From: Yponomeuta sedellus | Taxonomy: Eukaryota > Arthropoda > Insecta > Lepidoptera > Yponomeutidae | Assembly (NCBI GenBank): GCA_934045075.1 | Contig: OW203740.1 | Coordinates: 18,551,878 to 18,615,877, forward strand | Length of the DNA stretch: 64,000 nt | Direction of reading: 5' to 3' | Part shown: positions 9,410 through 20,300 of the stretch, piece by piece | How positions within the stretch are numbered: the stretch's first letter is position 1 | Layout of the letters: the number at the start of each line of letters is the position of its first letter | Program-made: the position numbers and the translations under genes | Notes under the pieces: generated by a model | Told to the model about the DNA's origin: nothing | The model's database searches: none | What the model saw: the letters and a program-made list of their open reading frames with translations, nothing else

Positions 9410-9771
9410 TCAACCCTTGTATGTTCCCACTGCTGGGGCACGGGTCTCTTCCTGCATCGCAGAAACGTTAGGCCATACTCCACCACGGGGGCCAAGTCCG
9501 GGTTAGTGGAGGATTGTAAGACAGTGGCGGGCCTTACTGTCAGAAGTTATCAAGCCGCCCATAAGGCCTCTGACATGGCTCAACGACTGCCGTTATATGA
9601 CAGCTGGCACCAACAGCATAACGTGCCTTGCGAAGCACAGAAGCGCTGGGAAAAATGCCAATAGCGGTAGTCACGGGACGGTCACCCATACTGTACCTGA
9701 CCGCGCCTGTTGTTGCTTAACTCAAGTGATTGATTCCAATCACTCGGTTCGTCTAGGCCACGAGCGCTTCG
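9410..9771 (-). mobile_element. 5S rRNA-derived SINE (family E), full-length minus copy
   Basis: It is the reverse complement of the family at 6417-6768. Near its 5' end (about 9660-9771) it has the 5S-like A-box/C-box pair, with GGGTGACCGTCCCGTGAC on the minus strand. The two copies match over the whole length with scattered differences, which defines the element as about 350-360 bp. Confidence 0.75.
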
Positions 9772-10020
9772 TTTATAGGCTGTATTATTATTAGGAGATA
9801 AACAGAGGACCGGCAAGGTCGCCGTCAGGTGATCATGTCGGGGATTAGTTCCTAATTCTGCAAGTATGTATTTCTGCGGATTGACATCGGGACGAATTCT
9901 TCTTTTTGAACATTCTTAATCTTAAAAACTGCATTTACACGGATTCTACTCGTTTCGTTTTACATTTTTACAATTTTCCGACGTTTCGGCACTTTTTCAA
10001 GTACAGTGGTCTCGTAAGAC

Positions 10021-13000
10021 TAGAGTTGGGTCGCGGGAATATACCCGAAAGGTATATTCCCAGGTAAATACCCAAAACGGGTAAATACCCGGGTAAATAC
10101 CCGAAATGGGTATTTATGTGGGTAAATACGTTTATTGGTGTTTTCGTTTGCTAAAATAGATTGCATTACCGTTAAATCCAATTTTACTCACGAGCCTCAG
10201 GACTATCTTCAATATCTTTCATTCTTTTTTGACGAAAGAACGAAATAAGTATATCTCAAGAAAATTACTTTTTTGTGATGGACTTATTTCATGAATTATT
10301 GAGAGATTGTAAAAGATTATTACTTCATAATTATCCGCCCAAGAGTAAATAACTATAAATACTAGTTTCTACTGAGTATTTAACGAAAACTGACAGTAAA
10401 TTTTTTTTAATTGGTTTTTTACAGTAAAATCTTTTAGTTAGGGTCTTATTTGATCGGTATTGATGAGATCTTTGTTTAAACTTGGGGAGCATGGTCTGAT
10501 GATAGCGCTGGAAGGTGTGTATGGGATCTCCTTAACGGATAGCAGTAGACCATTTGAATTTGTACTTATTCGATTAGTATTTATGAGATCTTGGTTGAAA
10601 CTTGGTGACAAGTTCTTAGATGACACAGCAAAGTACCCAAATCCTAGTGCCATCATCAGACCCTTCAGACACTAGATCTTCACAACGGATAGTAGAAAAC
10701 TATTCGACTTTCGCCTTATTTAATCTGTATTATTGAGATCTTTAGCAGAACTTTCTGATAAGATCTGATTACGGCAAAGTAAGGTGATTAGTTAGTTAGA
10801 TCTGGAAAAAGAACGTGTTTATAGGATCTCCTCAACGGAGAACATAGAATGATTCATATTCATTTATTATATGATATTCATTTATTTGATTTCAATAAAA
10901 TGACATAAAAAAAACATAACAAACCGTAACATATTCACACACCCGTATCGCGTACGCAGAGATCAGCGTTTGCCACTTGCCATGATCCTGACAGATCTTT
11001 TTCGCTTTATCAACATTTGTTACTCAAAATCAAATTATTGAAATATTTTTGCAGTATTTCAAAAGTTAGTCTCAAATAATGAAGTTCTAGTAAAGAATAA
11101 ATATTGAATTATATTTCAATTAGGTCAGAAAAAAATGTTACATTATTGTATTATCATTTGATTTCACTAATTTCACTAATTTGATTTCAGTAATTTGGGA
11201 AATGGTTTTATAACGTACTTTTAAGTGTATTATACAACAAATATGTGTTTTTTTAAATAAAACTTTACATATTCAATAAGTATTTTGAATCTAAAAAAAA
11301 ATCAATTTAAATTTCCCACAAAAACGCTCAAGACTGTCATGGCGTCGTGACGTCACGAGGTGGAGAACGAACACTGAATCAGTAGGCGATTGTTAGTTTT
11401 CTGCTGTTATTTCAATTAAATATGACTTTCTCGTATTGCAAAAGCGGCATGGTGCCACAATGTGAAAGCACAAGAGTAAAACACCAAATAAATTATTTAT
11501 ATATGTCCCACACAAGCAAGAAATACGAAAAAAGTGGTTAACACTTGCAAGAAAGAGCGATCTCCATTGTTCATCGACAAATTGAAGATTGTATTTTTGT
11601 GAAGATCATTTTGTTTTTGTGAAGATCATTTTGCTGTAACTAGACGTAATCTTCGTGATTTAATAGTGAAATAAATCTGATTAAAAACTGAAATATTACG
11701 CTTTAAGCTTTAATTAATATTTTAACACTTGTTTATACTTAAATTGAAGTTTTAATGCGAGTATTACGGAATTCCGATGAGCAAAAGTCACTATTTGATG
11801 CAAAAAATCTACCAAGCATTACGGGGTCAATTCTGGGCAAATTATTGCCATTAGCTTTGCTGAAACGTGTTTCTATCTTGCCTAATATGTTTCACTAAAT
11901 AACATATCAAAATGTACATATCAAAAACCAAAATAATCATCAACTAAAGACATACTAAAATTTCAGCAACAACGATGCTCGCCACGACGTGACGTGGCAC
12001 GCTCTGATTGGTGTTCACTGTTTCGTGACTTAATGACAAAGTTTTTCGAATTTCTTTTCAGAAAATAATAATAAACTTTATATTTTATCTTAAATAGCTT
12101 TGTTTTTTCCCATCTGCATATCATAATTAGTATTTAAAGTACTTTCTTCCATCCGATTTATTCTTAGTGGACACAAGCCTATTGAAATATAATTCGATAT
12201 TTATTCTTTACTAGGACTCCATTATTTGAGACTAAATTTTGAAATACTGCAAAAATATTTCAATAATTTGATTTTGAGTAACAAATGTTGATAAAGCGAA
12301 AAAGATCTGTAAGGATCATGGTAAGTGGCAAACGCTGATTTCTGCTTACGCGATACGGGTGTGTGAATATGTTACGGTATGTTATGTTTTTTGTTAATTT
12401 GATTTTATTGAAATCAAATAAATAAATATCATAAAATAAATGAATATGAATCATTCTAGGTTCTCCGTTGAGGAGATCCTGTAACCACGTTCTTTTTCCC
12501 AGATCTAACTAACTAATCACCCTACTTTGCCGTAATCAGATCTTATCACAAAGTTCTGCTAAAGATCTCAATAATACAGATTAAATAAGGCGAAACTCGA
12601 ATAGTTTTCTACTATCCGTTGTGAAGATCTAGTGTCTGAAGAGTCTGATGATGGCACTAGAATTTGGGTACTTTGCTGTGCCATCTAAGAACTTGTCACC
12701 AAGTTTCAACAAAGATCTCATAAATACTAATCGAATAAGTACAAACTCAAATGGTCTACTGCTATCCGTTGAGGAGATTCCATACACACCTTCTAGCGCT
12801 ATCATCAGACCATGCTCCCCAAGTTTAAACAAAGATCTCATCAATACCGATCAAATAAGACCCTAACTAAAAGATTTTACTGTAAAAAACCAATTAAATA
12901 TATTTACTGCCAGTTTTCGTTAAATACTCAGTAGAAACTGGTATTTATGGTTATTTACTCTCGGGCGGATAATTACTAAGTAATAATCTTTAACAATCTC

Positions 13001-13271
13001 TCAATAATTCATGAAATAAGTCCATCACAAAAAAGTAATTTTCTTGAGATATACTTATTTCGTTCTTTCGTCAAAAAAGAATGAAAGATATTGAATATAG
13101 TCCTGAGGCTCGTGAGTAAAAATGGATTTAACGGTAATGCAATCTATTTTAGCGAACGAAAACACCAATAAACGTATTTACCCTCATAAATACCCATCGG
13201 GTAGATTCAATGGGAATATTCCCGCGAATCTACCCATTTCGGGTAAATACCCGGGTAGAATCACAACTCTA
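10021..13271. mobile_element. Long-arm foldback DNA transposon 1 (8-bp TSD, hAT/P-like)
   Basis: The ends are TAGAGTTGGG and its inverse ending CAACTCTA. They are flanked by an exact 8-bp duplication CGTAAGAC (10013-10020 and 13272-13279). Left arm (to about 11140) and right arm (from about 12176) are inverted copies of each other over more than 1 kb, with a unique core of about 1 kb. The outermost 120 bp hold repeated small palindromes of the type GGGTAAATACCCGGGTAAAT and differ at the two ends. The TAGAG terminus and 8-bp duplication fit the hAT consensus YARNG; P elements also make 8-bp duplications. No transposase remains. Confidence 0.85.
11422..11665 (+). pseudogene. Decayed THAP-type zinc-finger exon in the core of foldback element 1
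   Basis: The plus strand reads MTFSYCKSG from 11422. After frame breaks it reads KKWLTLARKSDLH and then FCEDHF, which appears twice because of a short tandem duplication (about 11612 and 11634). THAP domains have an N-terminal C-x(2-4)-C pair, a central W, and a C-x2-H with a following F. All of these are present in order, but stops and frameshifts interrupt them. THAP domains occur in P-element transposases and related proteins. It could be a relic of the element's own transposase or a captured gene piece. Confidence 0.5.
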
Positions 13272-13279
13272 CGTAAGAC

Positions 13280-13748
13280 TGAGGTGACAGGCGTCTTTTT
13301 GAAAGCATTAACTGCTAGTTTACTACCCTCGGTAAAAATTACAAAATCAAATCCTTAATTTTACCAATTCTTAATTTTCCGAATGCCTTGTTCTCCTAAC
13401 TCTACATAGTGAGAATTCTGTTTTTTACAAAAGAAAGTCACATTTTTGACATTATCTTGATAAATTTTAAAGAAAGTGCCGTTATAGTGACCAACAAATA
13501 GTTATTTTTAACAAGTTTTCATTAGGTACTGTAACGATACTTCTTTATAGTAGCTGGCTGGCGTAGCCATCTAGCAGAGTTTGAATTATTTAAAGAATAT
13601 CGTTACGTTTTGTTTAGGTAGGTGTCAGTCGTGTTGAGACTCGCAGCTAGGCTAGGTTTTGGTGATAAAAAATATAATAAAAAGAAAGCATTATCACTAA
13701 TCTAGCGTTTTAATAAGTATAGCGCTACAGTACCTTCGATATCAATAT
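13280..13748. other. Intergenic, nothing recognised
   Basis: The sequence after the right target duplication continues the host repeat interrupted by foldback element 1 (core fragment at 9971-10012). No gene or further element is recognised. Confidence 0.4.
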
Positions 13749-13806
13749 CAACCCCTGTATGTCCCCACTGCTGGGGCACGGGTCTCTTCCTGCATCGCAG
13801 GAAGGT
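13749..13806 (-). mobile_element. 5S-derived SINE 3' fragment
   Basis: It matches the 3' end of family E on the minus strand (CCCTGTATGTCCCCACTGCT, CTTCCTGCATCGCAGGAAGG). Confidence 0.6.
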
Positions 13807-13911
13807 AAGGCTCTAGTCGCTGGCACGACGGTGATGAGACCTATCCCCAACATTGGGCATCATCCGTGGGCTGCGTAATCGTAGATCGCGATATTGAAGG
13901 GTATATTCAAA

Positions 13912-15127
13912 CTAGGGGGCGAGCCCCCTGCGCGCTTACGCGCGCCAACCCCCAGCCGCTCCGAGCTGCGCTCTCCGCGGCGCTCGGCCTAGGGCCTCGC
14001 TAGACACTTATTGTAGGGAATTGTTGCATGGGAACATGTATGGTCTCGGCCTTCGGCCTCGGCCTGGACGGAGCTCGGCCTTCGGCCTCGCCGCGGCGGG
14101 GTTTCTCGTGCCCGCTCCGCGGAGCTCGGCCTCCGGCCTCGCAAGTTTGTCTCTTTTTGCTCTTGCGCTGGCACTTGTGCGCCGTAAACTAAACGGTCTC
14201 GGCCTTCGGCCTCGGCCTGGACGAAGCTCGGCCTTCGGCCTCGCCGCAGCGGGGTTCCTCGTGCCCGCTCCGCGGAGCTCGGCCTTCGGCCTCGCAAGTT
14301 TGTCCCTCTTTGCTCTTGCGCTGGTACTTGTCCGCCGTAACCTGAACGTTCTCGGCCTTCAGCCTCGGCCTGGACGGAGCTCGGCCTTCGGCCTCGCCGC
14401 GGCGGGATTTCTCGTGCCCGCTCCGCGGAGCTCGGCCTGCGGCCTCGCAAGTTTGTCCCTTTTTGCTCTTGCGCTGGTACTTGTGCGCCGCAATTTGTAT
14501 GGTCTCGGCCTTCGGCCTCGGCCTAAACGGAGCTCGGCCTTCGGCCTCGCCGCGGCAGAACTTTTTGTGCCCGCTTCGCGAAGCTCGGCCTCCGGCCTCG
14601 CAAGTTTGTCTCATTTCTCTATTGAAAAGTCAATTTTAGTACTAAATCTCCATACAAAAATTTGTCATTTTCAATCATCAATATCTCGGCCGCCATCTTG
14701 AAATTCCAAGATGTCGGATTTTTCTCATATACCTGGGTCCTTTGGCAACGCGATGCCGTTCACGGCATATCTCCAGCATCAGCCCAGTTGGCTGCCGACT
14801 TTTTTGCGCAAAGGTCGATTTTTCGGTCGGCTATATCTGCGCCGCCATTTTGAATTTCGAACAACCAAAATTTTTTTTTTCAATCGGATCACTAAAACAC
14901 CATTCTATCAAAATTTCATCCAAATCGGCCGGTAAACAACAGAGTTAGCACCTTTGCGTAGTGGACCGCGTTCGAAATTCAAAAATCGGCTCCATAGGAT
15001 GGCTGTATATCGTACATTCCCTACAACTTTGTCATACATCATTTACGTCCAATTCGTGCCATTTCCGAGAAAACGTATGGATGTTAGATCAGTGAGTATA
15101 TCGCATTGTAGCTTTATATATATATAA
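13912..15127 (-). repeat. Concatemer unit A (G-type, 3'-terminal unit)
   Basis: On the plus strand it starts CTAGGGGGCGAGCCCCC, with a second hairpin GCGCGCTTACGCGCGC. Four GC-rich repeats follow (period 153 bp, about 14043-14600), then an AT-richer half with the Helitron-like text. The minus-strand 5' end is subtype a (TCGCATTGTAG next to the TATA run). It ends at 15127 directly against unit B. Confidence 0.8.
14043..14610. repeat. GC-rich 153-bp minisatellite, 4 copies
   Basis: Repeat starts at about 14043, 14196, 14349 and 14502 give an exact 153-bp period. Each copy has several CGGCCTTCGGCC-type palindromes and a CCGCTCCGCGGAGC hairpin. The same repeat occurs in unit D (22707-23270) and, shortened, in unit B. 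Open frames across it (e.g. 14021-14701) arise from the periodicity, not from coding. Confidence 0.85.
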
Positions 15128-15937
15128 CTAGGGGGCGAGCCCCCTGCGCGCTTACGCGCGCCAACACCCAGCCGCTCCGAGCTCCGCTCTCCGCGGCGCT
15201 CGGCCTAGGGCCTCGCTAGACACTTATTGTAGTGAATTGTTGCATGGGAACATGTATGGTCTCGGCCTTCGGCCTCGGCCTGGACGGAGCTCGGCCTTCG
15301 GCCTCGCCGCGGCGGGGTTCCTCGTGCCCGCTCCGCGGAGCTCGGCCTCCGGCCTCGCAAGTTTGTCCCTCTTTGCTCTTGCGCTGGTACTTATGCACCG
15401 TAAATTGAACGGTCTCGGCCTTCGGCCTCCGCTTCGCGGAGCTCGGCCTCCGGCCTCGCAAGTTTGTCCCATTTCTCTGTTGAAAAGTCAATTTTAGTAC
15501 TAAATCTCCATACAAAAATTTGTCATTTTCAATCATCAATATCTCGGCCGCCATCTTGAAATTCCAAGATGTCGGATTTTTCTCATATACCTGGGTCCTT
15601 TGGCAACGCGATGCCGTTTACGGCATATCTCCAGCATATGCCCAGTTGGCTGCCGACTTTTTTGCGCAAAGGTCGATTTTTCGGTCGGTTATATCTGCGC
15701 CGCCATTTTGAATTTCGAACAACCAAATTTTTTTTTTTCAATTGGATCACTATATCACCATTCTATCAAAATTTCATCCAAATCGGCCGGTAAACTACAG
15801 AGTTAGCACCTTCGCGTAGTGGAACGCGTTTGAAATTCAAAAATCGGCTTCATAGGATGGCTGTAATTCATACATTTCCTACAACTTTCTCATACATAAT
15901 TTTCGATGCGATGCGATGCGATTTATACCTACCGGCT

Positions 15938-17398
15938 ATGGATAGCGGTATCGTTCAATCGTCGGACTATGATCGAGAGAGTGAAGTAAAAAATTCATCA
16001 GAGGTAACAAGTGAGACTAACGTGTGGAAGACAAATATATCCGATGGGAGTAGAATGCAGACAAACGTAGAAACGGGTAATAGTGAGGGAAGAAAGCGGA
16101 GTCGACCAGTGGATGAAGAAGAAATATGGACAGAGGTAGGGAGGAGAGGAAAGGTTTTAGCGCGAAGTATTACACACAACGAGTTAATGAGAGTACCTGA
16201 GGAACAAATTGAAATAAGTATAACTTCTAGAAAGGAGAAATTACCTAAGCAGATCGGACTTGCACGCATTTTGAAGAGTGAAAATATTCAAGATGTTGTA
16301 CAGATAAAATACGTAAATCCCTACAAAGTATTGCTGAAATTTAACCGAGAACAAAGCGCAGAAAAACTTATTACCTGCAACTACTTTATTGAGAGGGATT
16401 ATAAGTGTCAAAAGACGTTCGAAGTTGGAGTGTCCTACGGAGTTGCAAGAGACATTGATTTGGAACTAACTGAAGAAGATCTCCAGCAAGAATTGAGCAG
16501 TGAGATCCCTATCATAGGCATCAAACGACTCCAGCGTCGCAAACACGATGGCAATGGGCATGAAGATAGTGAGTGTGTCAGATTGTGTTTTAAGGGACCC
16601 ATTCTACCATCGCACGTTTATACTTATGGAACGCGAGTAAAGGTTGAGCCATACATATTTCCCGTCACACAGTGCTCCAACTGCTGGCGATTTGGACATA
16701 ACCACAAAGCTTGCCCGCAAAATAAGATATCTTGCCCAAAATGTGGTGGAGCCCATCCTAATTGTGAAGCGACGACTTTTAAATGTGTTAACTGTTCCGG
16801 TCGGCATATGGCTCTGGCAAAAAACTGCCCTGTATATCTAAAAGAGAAAAGAATTCGGCAGTTGATGGCAGAACATAATTGCACTTTTAAAAAAGCACTG
16901 ACCTTGTACATTTCGCCATTAGCTCAGTTTAAACCAGCCATTGGACATTATTCTCAGGAGATACAGTATCAATCAGAGGGCAGCGAAATTCTAATCGAAA
17001 TGGACCCTACTTTAGCTACTGTGCACAATGAGCGAGAAATACGCTCAAGGTCACCACCAATCTTGGTAAACAAGCCAACTAAGAAAAAATTAGGAAGTAA
17101 ACGAAAAAGAGAAAAGAATACACACCTTTTTGAAGAGAGTTCATCTGAAAGTGATAGAGTAAATCTTCGTGGAAAAGAAAGTGTTGAAAATACAGAAAGA
17201 CTCCAAAGTGAAGAAGGCAAAAAGCGTGATTTGTCTCAACTAATTCAGAAATGTAAAGACGTGGTATTTATGAAGAAAATGTCTTTTGAAGAAAAATTGA
17301 AATCATGTGGTAGGCTGTTGTATGACTGGATAGTAAGCTACATTGCAGATTGCTTATCAGAGTGGCCGGTTTTGAAATCATTTATGCAAAATGGATAG
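15938..17398 (+). CDS. LINE ORF1, gag-like nucleic-acid-binding protein
   Basis: 486 residues from ATG 15938 (MDSGIVQSSDYDRESEV). The frame stays open upstream to 15830, but that part is host-unit sequence without a good start, so 15938 is chosen. Three zinc knuckles begin at Cys246: CSNCWRFGHNHKAC, then CPKCGGAHPNC, then CVNCSGRHMALAKNC. An RRM-like or gag-type region should precede them, and a Lys/Arg/Ser/Glu-rich tail follows. Proteins of this kind coat the LINE RNA. The stop overlaps the ORF2 start by 8 nt (ATGGATAG), with ORF2 in the +1 frame. Confidence 0.85.
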   Translation: MDSGIVQSSDYDRESEVKNSSEVTSETNVWKTNISDGSRMQTNVETGNSEGRKRSRPVDEEEIWTEVGRRGKVLARSITHNELMRVPEEQIEISITSRKEKLPKQIGLARILKSENIQDVVQIKYVNPYKVLLKFNREQSAEKLITCNYFIERDYKCQKTFEVGVSYGVARDIDLELTEEDLQQELSSEIPIIGIKRLQRRKHDGNGHEDSECVRLCFKGPILPSHVYTYGTRVKVEPYIFPVTQCSNCWRFGHNHKACPQNKISCPKCGGAHPNCEATTFKCVNCSGRHMALAKNCPVYLKEKRIRQLMAEHNCTFKKALTLYISPLAQFKPAIGHYSQEIQYQSEGSEILIEMDPTLATVHNEREIRSRSPPILVNKPTKKKLGSKRKREKNTHLFEESSSESDRVNLRGKESVENTERLQSEEGKKRDLSQLIQKCKDVVFMKKMSFEEKLKSCGRLLYDWIVSYIADCLSEWPVLKSFMQNG

Positions 17399-20300
17399 TA
17401 ATCGATCTCATCAAATCGTGAACCTAATACAATGGAATTGTCAAAGTGTTCAACCAAAGCTAACTGAATTAGAGCAATTAATGTCCCAAGAAAAGGTGCA
17501 CATAGCAATTTTGAGTGAAACCTGGCTCGATCCAGAAAATGCACTAAGAATAAGTGGGTATAGTGTACTCCGTCAGGACCGTGACGACGGCTATGGTGGG
17601 GTAGCTATTATCCTCCACTCCTCTATTAAATTTCAAGTGTGTCAGGTTAGTGTGGCGAATACTGGCATTGAGCTTCTCCACGTCAAAATTCTGAACTGTT
17701 CTAACTTGGAAAATATTGTGTCCGTCTACTGTCCTTCATCCATTAGTACATCCTTCAGTGATTGGGACTCCATCTTTAACTTATGCAGCAATAAAGCCCT
17801 GATAGCGGGTGATTTTAATGGACACCACTCTAGTTGGTCGTATAAGACAGACGCGAGAGGTAACCAGCTCTTTGATGCGATCCTAGATAGAAATTTTGTT
17901 ACATTGAATGATGGTGCTCCGACCAGAGTAAAGCTTGTCAGTGGAAGAGTACAAAAGTCATCACCTGATATTACATTTGCATCCAGTGATATAGCACTGA
18001 AATTTAACTGGAAGGTATCAAACGAGAACCTTGGGAGTGACCACCTTGTATTGAAGATCTCCACGTATACCAACTCATCTTCAGGTTCTATTAAGAGAAG
18101 GAACTTCAAGAAGGCTAACTGGAAGGAGTATACGAGTTCTCTTCAAGAGAAACTTTCTGAAGTGAATTTGGTTGATAATCCCCAGCAAGCCTATAACCAA
18201 TTCATCGAGGCCTTAAACTCTGCTGCAGATAAGAATATCCCAAATGTTAAAGTTTGTCAAGACCCTTTACGCCTTCAGAAATTTACTCCTAAACCATACT
18301 GGAACACAGATGTATCTCGCGCAGTTGCGGAGCGAAGATTGGCCCTGGCCATTTTCAGAGGTAACCCAATACCTCAAAATTATAACTTACTGCAGGAGAA
18401 AGTTTCTACGGCTCAAAGAATAATTCGACAAGCCAAAAGAAAAGCCTGGCGTGAATTCTGCAGCAGTATCGACGGTACTACATCAGCTAGCGAAATGTGG
18501 CGACGTATGAGATGGTTAAAAGGATACCGCGTGCAAAGAAATAATATAAATGAAGATAAAGCCATGAAACTTCTGCATGAGTTATCCCCTGATTTTGTCT
18601 CACCAAGAGATCCAGTCTTCAATTCTTTCAATCAAAATCTCAATCAAAATATTTCGGTTCATGAATTAGATCGTGCTATTAAAGTTAAGGATACGGCCCC
18701 AGGTGATGATGGTATCTCTTTTTCGATGTTGAAACATGTCCCTGCTATTGGTAAGCAAATTTTAGTTGATATTTACAACAAGTTTCTCGCAGAGGGTTCT
18801 GTGCCTTTTCAATGGAGAACAACTAAAATAGTTCCTATACCTAAGGCGAGTCATGATAATCAAGCTTACTCGGAAGTAAGGCCCATAGCGCTAATATCTT
18901 GTCCGTGCAAAGTATTTCATACAATTTTAAAACACAGATTGGAGTGGTTTTTAGAACATAAAAAAGTTTTTTCCACCAATACTGTAGGCTTTAGAAAATC
19001 GCGTTCATGCCTAGACAGCTTAAGTCGACTTGTTTCACACATTCAATTGGGATATGGTTCTAATTTGATAACCTTAGGATGTTTCGTAGATATAAGCAGC
19101 GCTTATAATAATGTTGATATAAATGTCTTATTAAACACTTTGGATAATATTGGAGTAGGAAATAGGATATGTAACTATCTTTGGCAATATTTAAAGCGTA
19201 GAGAGCTAAACGTAAAACATTCGGATGCCATTACCTTAACAAGAACAACGGGTCGTGGTCTTGCACAAGGTGATCCTTTATCTCCAATATTATTCAACGT
19301 TGTAACTATACATATATGTCATGAGATTGTTAATGTTTTTATTTCGCAGTATGCCGATGATTTTGTACTTTACGGTTCATATAAATCAATAAGCGAAGGA
19401 TGCGTAAATTTGCAAGCAGCCTTGAATGTCTTCTGTGAACTCATTGAAATGCTTGGCCTGGAAATATCTGAGAGGAAAACTAAAGTATGTTTATTTCGGA
19501 GAGGTTTCAATAGACAGGAAGTTAATATTAGCCTCAAGGGCACACAATTACAATTGGTAGACTGTGTCAAATATTTAGGTTTATGGCTCGATAGATCTTT
19601 AAAGTGGGGGAAGCATATCAATGAAATTACACAGAAGACTTTAAAATTTTTGAATATACTCAAAGTATTAGCTGGCTCTAGTTGGGGCGTACATCCTAAG
19701 CATTTGCGAAGGATATATATTTCGGTTGTACGAAGTCGACTGGACTACGGAAGTTTCCTGTATGATACTGGTGTAAAAAGTCATTTATGCAAACTCCAAA
19801 AAGTGCAAAATCAGGCTATGCGTATTATAGGCGGATTTATCAAAACCACTCCAATCCACGTGATGGAAAATGAATTGTGTTTACATCCACTCCATTTGCG
19901 CAGACAATACTTGGGAGGAAGGTTCTGGTTGAGATCGCGGGCTTTAGATGAGGATCATAATAATATAGAAGTTATTGCTCAATTGAGTGATCAGTGCAAG
20001 AAACCTGGTTATTGGAGCAATAAAAAGAAACCACTTTTAACTAAGATTCATGAAATGCTAAAAGAAAATCCTATTCATACGGCAAAAATTTTAAACATGT
20101 TTTCCCTAGACACATGGGTCCAAAATATCAATGTAAATAGTACAGTCCTATGCTTCATAGAGGGAGTCACCAAATCCAAAAAAGTTTTAGGTCCTAAGTA
20201 CCTTAGAGACAAATGCTGTGAGTTGTTGAATAATTCGTACTCTGACTTTTATAAAATATACACAGACGGCTCAAAGGAGAGGCTTGACATAGGTGCGGCA

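Noticed and set aside
14021..14701. Long open frames on both strands in the GC-rich repeats (also 22680-23357).
   Set aside because: They arise because 153 is a multiple of 3 and the repeat has no stops in several frames; both strands are open at once and the peptide is only a repeated low-complexity motif.
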